The translations under genes were made by a program, and so were the position numbers. DNA of 64,000 nt from NCBI RefSeq assembly GCF_002506585.1, contig NZ_DAXW01000015.1, forward strand, positions 220 through 64,219, read 5' to 3'. The notes beneath the pieces are model-generated. The model was not told where the DNA came from, ran no database searches, and saw only the letters and a list, made by a program, of their open reading frames with translations. Below are positions 61,408 through 64,000 of the stretch, in pieces. Each line of letters starts with the position of its first letter. The stretch's first letter is position 1. Source of the DNA: Methanoculleus sp. UBA430 (GTDB lineage: Archaea; Halobacteriota; Methanomicrobia; Methanomicrobiales; Methanoculleaceae).

Positions 61408-62142
61408 TTACGAGCGCCACGGCTGGTGGAAATATTTCGTCCGGACAATCTTCTTCATCATGTTCAGGTTGTTGAAGATCTCCCTGCGGATGTTGATCTT
61501 CGACTCGCCGTACCGCCGCTTATGCAGTTCGACCGGGACCTCGACCACCCTGTAGCCGGAGATGAGATACTTAGAGATGATCTCGGCGTTGATCTCGAAG
61601 TTCTCACTCTCCAGGTCCAGTTTCTTCAGCGTATCAGCCTTATACAGTCTGAAGATCGGGCTTACGCAGGTGATGGGCTGGCGCAGCAGGATCCGGTACA
61701 TCAAATTGACGGATTTGCTGAAGAAAAGGCGCATCGGAGTAACCTCTTCCATGAGCCCGGCCTCGAGGTAGGGAGAGCCCGAGACACATTCGGGGCGGTC
61801 GCGAGCGTATGCCGTCAGAAGCACCGGAATGTCTTCAGGCCTGAAAGTGAGGTCGGAGTCCATGGTGATGATGAGGTCGGCATCGGTCCGCGCGAATCCC
61901 GTCTTGAGCGCGGCACCCATCCCCCGGTTTTTCTCATGATTGAGTATCCGGACATCTCTGCGTCTCGCTGCAATCGCGCTGATCTTCTCAAGGGTCCGGT
62001 CTTTACTTCCGTCGTTCACAAAGATAAAGTCGAAGGTCGTATTGTACTCCTTTGCAATCATATCGACAACCGGAAAAAGGTCGAGTTCATAGCTGTCGAT
62101 GTTATCCTCTTCGTTATAGAGGGGAATTATGATCGAGATCAT
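61408..62142 (-). CDS. Family 2 glycosyltransferase (dolichol-phosphate mannosyltransferase-like)
   Basis: A 244-residue GT-A enzyme. SIIIPLYNEEDN is the nucleotide-sugar loop, VNDGSKDRTLEKI the second motif, and the metal-binding DxD appears as TMDSDLTFRPEDI. There is no C-terminal membrane domain beyond a possible amphipathic end, so it is the catalytic-only Dpm1 type. The ATG at 62142 begins the first strand; the GTG at 62154 is possible. It probably feeds lipid-linked sugar to the neighbouring transferases. Confidence 0.87.
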   Translation of the reverse strand: MISIIIPLYNEEDNIDSYELDLFPVVDMIAKEYNTTFDFIFVNDGSKDRTLEKISAIAARRRDVRILNHEKNRGMGAALKTGFARTDADLIITMDSDLTFRPEDIPVLLTAYARDRPECVSGSPYLEAGLMEEVTPMRLFFSKSVNLMYRILLRQPITCVSPIFRLYKADTLKKLDLESENFEINAEIISKYLISGYRVVEVPVELHKRRYGESKINIRREIFNNLNMMKKIVRTKYFHQPWRS

Positions 62143-62238
62143 TACAACCTTCACTCTCAGTAATCAGTGGTAATCATATTTGCATCGGCGAGTATATCAT
62201 CGATCTGTTTTAATCCATCCTCATTCTACCAGGCAACC

Positions 62239-63051
62239 ACGAAGATTACAGTCGTTCTCGGCACACGTCCGGAGATCGTCAAGATGTCTCCGGTGATCCG
62301 TTCGTGTACCGATCGGTCCATCGGCTTCTCTATCATCCATACCGGTCAGCATTACTCGTACGAGATGGACAGGGTCTTCTTCCGCGACCTCGAACTGCCC
62401 GATGCAACGTATAATCTTGAGGTCGGTTCCGGGACGCACGGGATCCAAGTGCCCGCATGCTGACCGGGCTCGATAAGCTACTCATGGAGGACCCCACGAC
62501 GTCGTGCTGGGCAGGGCGATACGAACACCGTGGTTGCCGGGGCTCTTGCAGCCTCGAAACTCGATGTCCTGCCGGGTCATGTCGAGGCCGGCCTCCGGAG
62601 TTACGATCGATCGATGCCCGAGGAGATCAACCGGGTCGTCGCCGACCACCTGAGCGAACTCCTCTTTGCACCGACGGAAACTGCCGCCGCCAACCTGAGA
62701 AAGGAAGGGCGGTCCGATTCAGGGATACTGGTTACCGGCAACACCGTCGTCGATGCTGTCGTCCAAAACCTCTCGATTGCCGAGAGGGATACATCGAGCT
62801 ACACTCAACTCGGCGTTGAAGCAGGTGAATACGTTCTGGTTACCGCACACCGGCAGGAGAACGTCGACAGGCGGGAGAACCTCTCGGGTATCCTGAAAGG
62901 CATCGAACTCGTGGCAGATGAGTTTGCCGTCACGGTTCTCTACCCGATCCATCCCAGAACAAAGAAGAGGATCGAGCAGTTCAGGCTCGGGGTGGTCCGT
63001 CGGGAAAGAAGATGTTCTGGGAGGTTCCCTCACAGGTTTTTCCACGTATAG
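62239..63051 (+). pseudogene. wecB: Broken UDP-N-acetylglucosamine 2-epimerase
   Basis: The translation is unmistakably WecB in pieces. TKITVVLGTRPEIVKMSPVI to GSGTHGIQ is in one frame (first codon ACG where ATG is expected); ARMLTGLDKLLMEDP is shifted after 62449; and QGDTNTVVAGALAASKLDV to HPRTKKRIEQF returns to the first frame. After 62985 the homology stops and a short unrelated tail ends at 63051, so about 130 C-terminal residues, including most of the second Rossmann domain, are missing. It is on the opposite strand to its neighbours. Confidence 0.85.
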
Positions 63052-64000
63052 TGCCGGTTCACCGCGTAGTTCCAGGCGAACGCGACGAAGATCCCGATCA
63101 GGTTCGCGACGAGGTAGTAGACCCCGGCGACATCCGCAAGGACATAGAGGACCGCCATATTGATGACGAGCCCGCCCACCGAGACCGCCTGGAACGATGC
63201 GAGCCGCTGGACCCTCCGCCCGAACCTGAGGTCTCTTGCGGATTTGAATGTCCAGACGTCGTTCCAGACGAAGTTGTTCACGATCGAGAGTTCGATCGCG
63301 ATCGCGGCAGAGATGAGGTAATAGAGGCCAGCAATCTCGGTCAGGGCGTAGAGGAGCCCCATGTTGACGAAGATGCCGGAGAGCCCGACGAGCCCGAACC
63401 GGACGATCTTCGTCCACTCGTTATAGACCGGTCCGGCCCGGCGTGTGGCGGCAAAAAGGATGATCCCGGCGCACTGCCGGAGGTAGTCCACTATCGTGTC
63501 GGCCCGGAGTTTGCTCTCTCCCTCCTCGCGGTCCTTGAAGACGAACGGGATCTCGACGAACGAGCGCCACCGGCCCCTGCCGAGGACCTCCATCAGGATC
63601 TTGTAGCCCCGGGGCGCGAGCGGTGCGCCGGCGACGACCTCGCGCCGCACGGCAAAGAACCCGCTCACGGGATCGGTGACTTCAGGAAAGAGCATCCGCC
63701 CGAACGCCGTGGCACCGAGCGATATGACCCTCCGCTTGAGCGGCCACTGCTCGATATCCCCGCCCTTCATGTACCTGCTTCCGATGGCGATATCCGCACC
63801 GTCCCGCACCGCCTCATAGAACCGGGGGATGAGCTCCGGCGGGTGCGAGAAGTCGGCGTCAATGACCTGCAGGATCTCCGAGCGTGCCTCCCCGAACCCC
63901 TCGACGACCGACTGGGAGAGGCCGTGGTCTTCCTTCCGGACGATCAGCCGCACGTTCTCGCGCCGGCCGGCGATCCCCTGCACGGTCGAGATTGTGCGGT
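63030..64000 (-). CDS. GT2-GtrA fusion protein, N-terminus outside the window
   Basis: The frame is open to the window end, so the first part of the GT-A domain, including the usual PxYNE motif, is missing. Visible are QVIDADFSHPPELIP (the DxD region), GSRYMKGGDIEQWP and REEGESKLRADTIVDYLRQ; then a GtrA domain of four transmembrane helices in the last 125 residues, ending VNRHYTWKNL. Such fusions make polyprenyl-phosphate-linked sugar and help flip it. The 3' end overlaps the tail of the wecB remnant by 22 bases. Confidence 0.88.
   Translation of the reverse strand, partial: RTISTVQGIAGRRENVRLIVRKEDHGLSQSVVEGFGEARSEILQVIDADFSHPPELIPRFYEAVRDGADIAIGSRYMKGGDIEQWPLKRRVISLGATAFGRMLFPEVTDPVSGFFAVRREVVAGAPLAPRGYKILMEVLGRGRWRSFVEIPFVFKDREEGESKLRADTIVDYLRQCAGIILFAATRRAGPVYNEWTKIVRFGLVGLSGIFVNMGLLYALTEIAGLYYLISAAIAIELSIVNNFVWNDVWTFKSARDLRFGRRVQRLASFQAVSVGGLVINMAVLYVLADVAGVYYLVANLIGIFVAFAWNYAVNRHYTWKNL

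Overview
The window is euryarchaeal and most likely from a hydrogenotrophic methanogen of the Methanomicrobiales (Methanoculleus-like). This taxonomic call is an inference from gene content and high GC. The evidence is archaeal information machinery (PCNA, PriL, Hef, Alba, ribosomal protein S17e, the archaeosine enzyme RaSEA, a cdrS-ftsZ pair), a geranylgeranyl reductase for isoprenoid lipids, bacterial-type DNA gyrase as found in many Euryarchaeota, and archaeal TATA boxes about 27 bases before many start codons, several of which look leaderless.

Layout. 1-3.8 kb: 3' end of a geranylgeranyl reductase, then a cobalt ECF transporter operon (cbiM, cbiN-like, cbiO, cbiQ). 4.4-8.8 kb: gyrB-gyrA. 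9-24.6 kb: housekeeping and small conserved genes, including a membrane protein/XRE pair, YjbQ, UPF0147, Hef, glycyl-tRNA synthetase, a two-HTH protein, UPF0173 hydrolase, rhodanese, DUF389, a PhoU-like regulator, an SLC13/ArsB permease and a Clp1-like kinase. 25-30 kb: a secreted protein, a phosphodiesterase, and a two-gene unit of a histidine kinase without its phosphoacceptor histidine and a Usp-Usp-GNAT fusion. 30.3-36.8 kb: NAD synthetase with a lost glutaminase cysteine, a DNA glycosylase, RecQ, an EEP-fold enzyme and an iron-sulfur flavoprotein. 36.9-41.4 kb: tRNA-Ser(UGA), a surface protein, RaSEA, a TIGR00300-type enzyme and cobD-cobY. 42.4-43.9 kb: cdrS-ftsZ behind an array of phased 9-bp operators. 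44-47.6 kb: a coiled-coil protein with a long structured leader, DUF373, and Alba. 47.6-51.3 kb (minus strand): ThiN, S17e, dapA, dapB, ferredoxin, asd, a lysine/diaminopimelate cluster. 51.4-55.7 kb: an HD protein, PriL-PCNA, RlmE-MoaA. 55.7-56.15 kb: a repeat field. 56.2-57.9 kb: a hypothetical and an M20 peptidase. 57.9-64 kb: surface glycan genes, including a broken wecB.

The most interesting signals are the cdrS operator array (six 9-mers spaced 10, 22, 11 and 22 bp over the last five), a 45-bp repeat-like insertion inside the HD-domain gene that appears to have split its first metal-binding His codon, the 99-bp tandem repeat array and its dispersed relatives, and two enzymes that kept their fold but lost a catalytic residue (histidine kinase and NadE). 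No CRISPR, transposase, prophage or rRNA operon is present.
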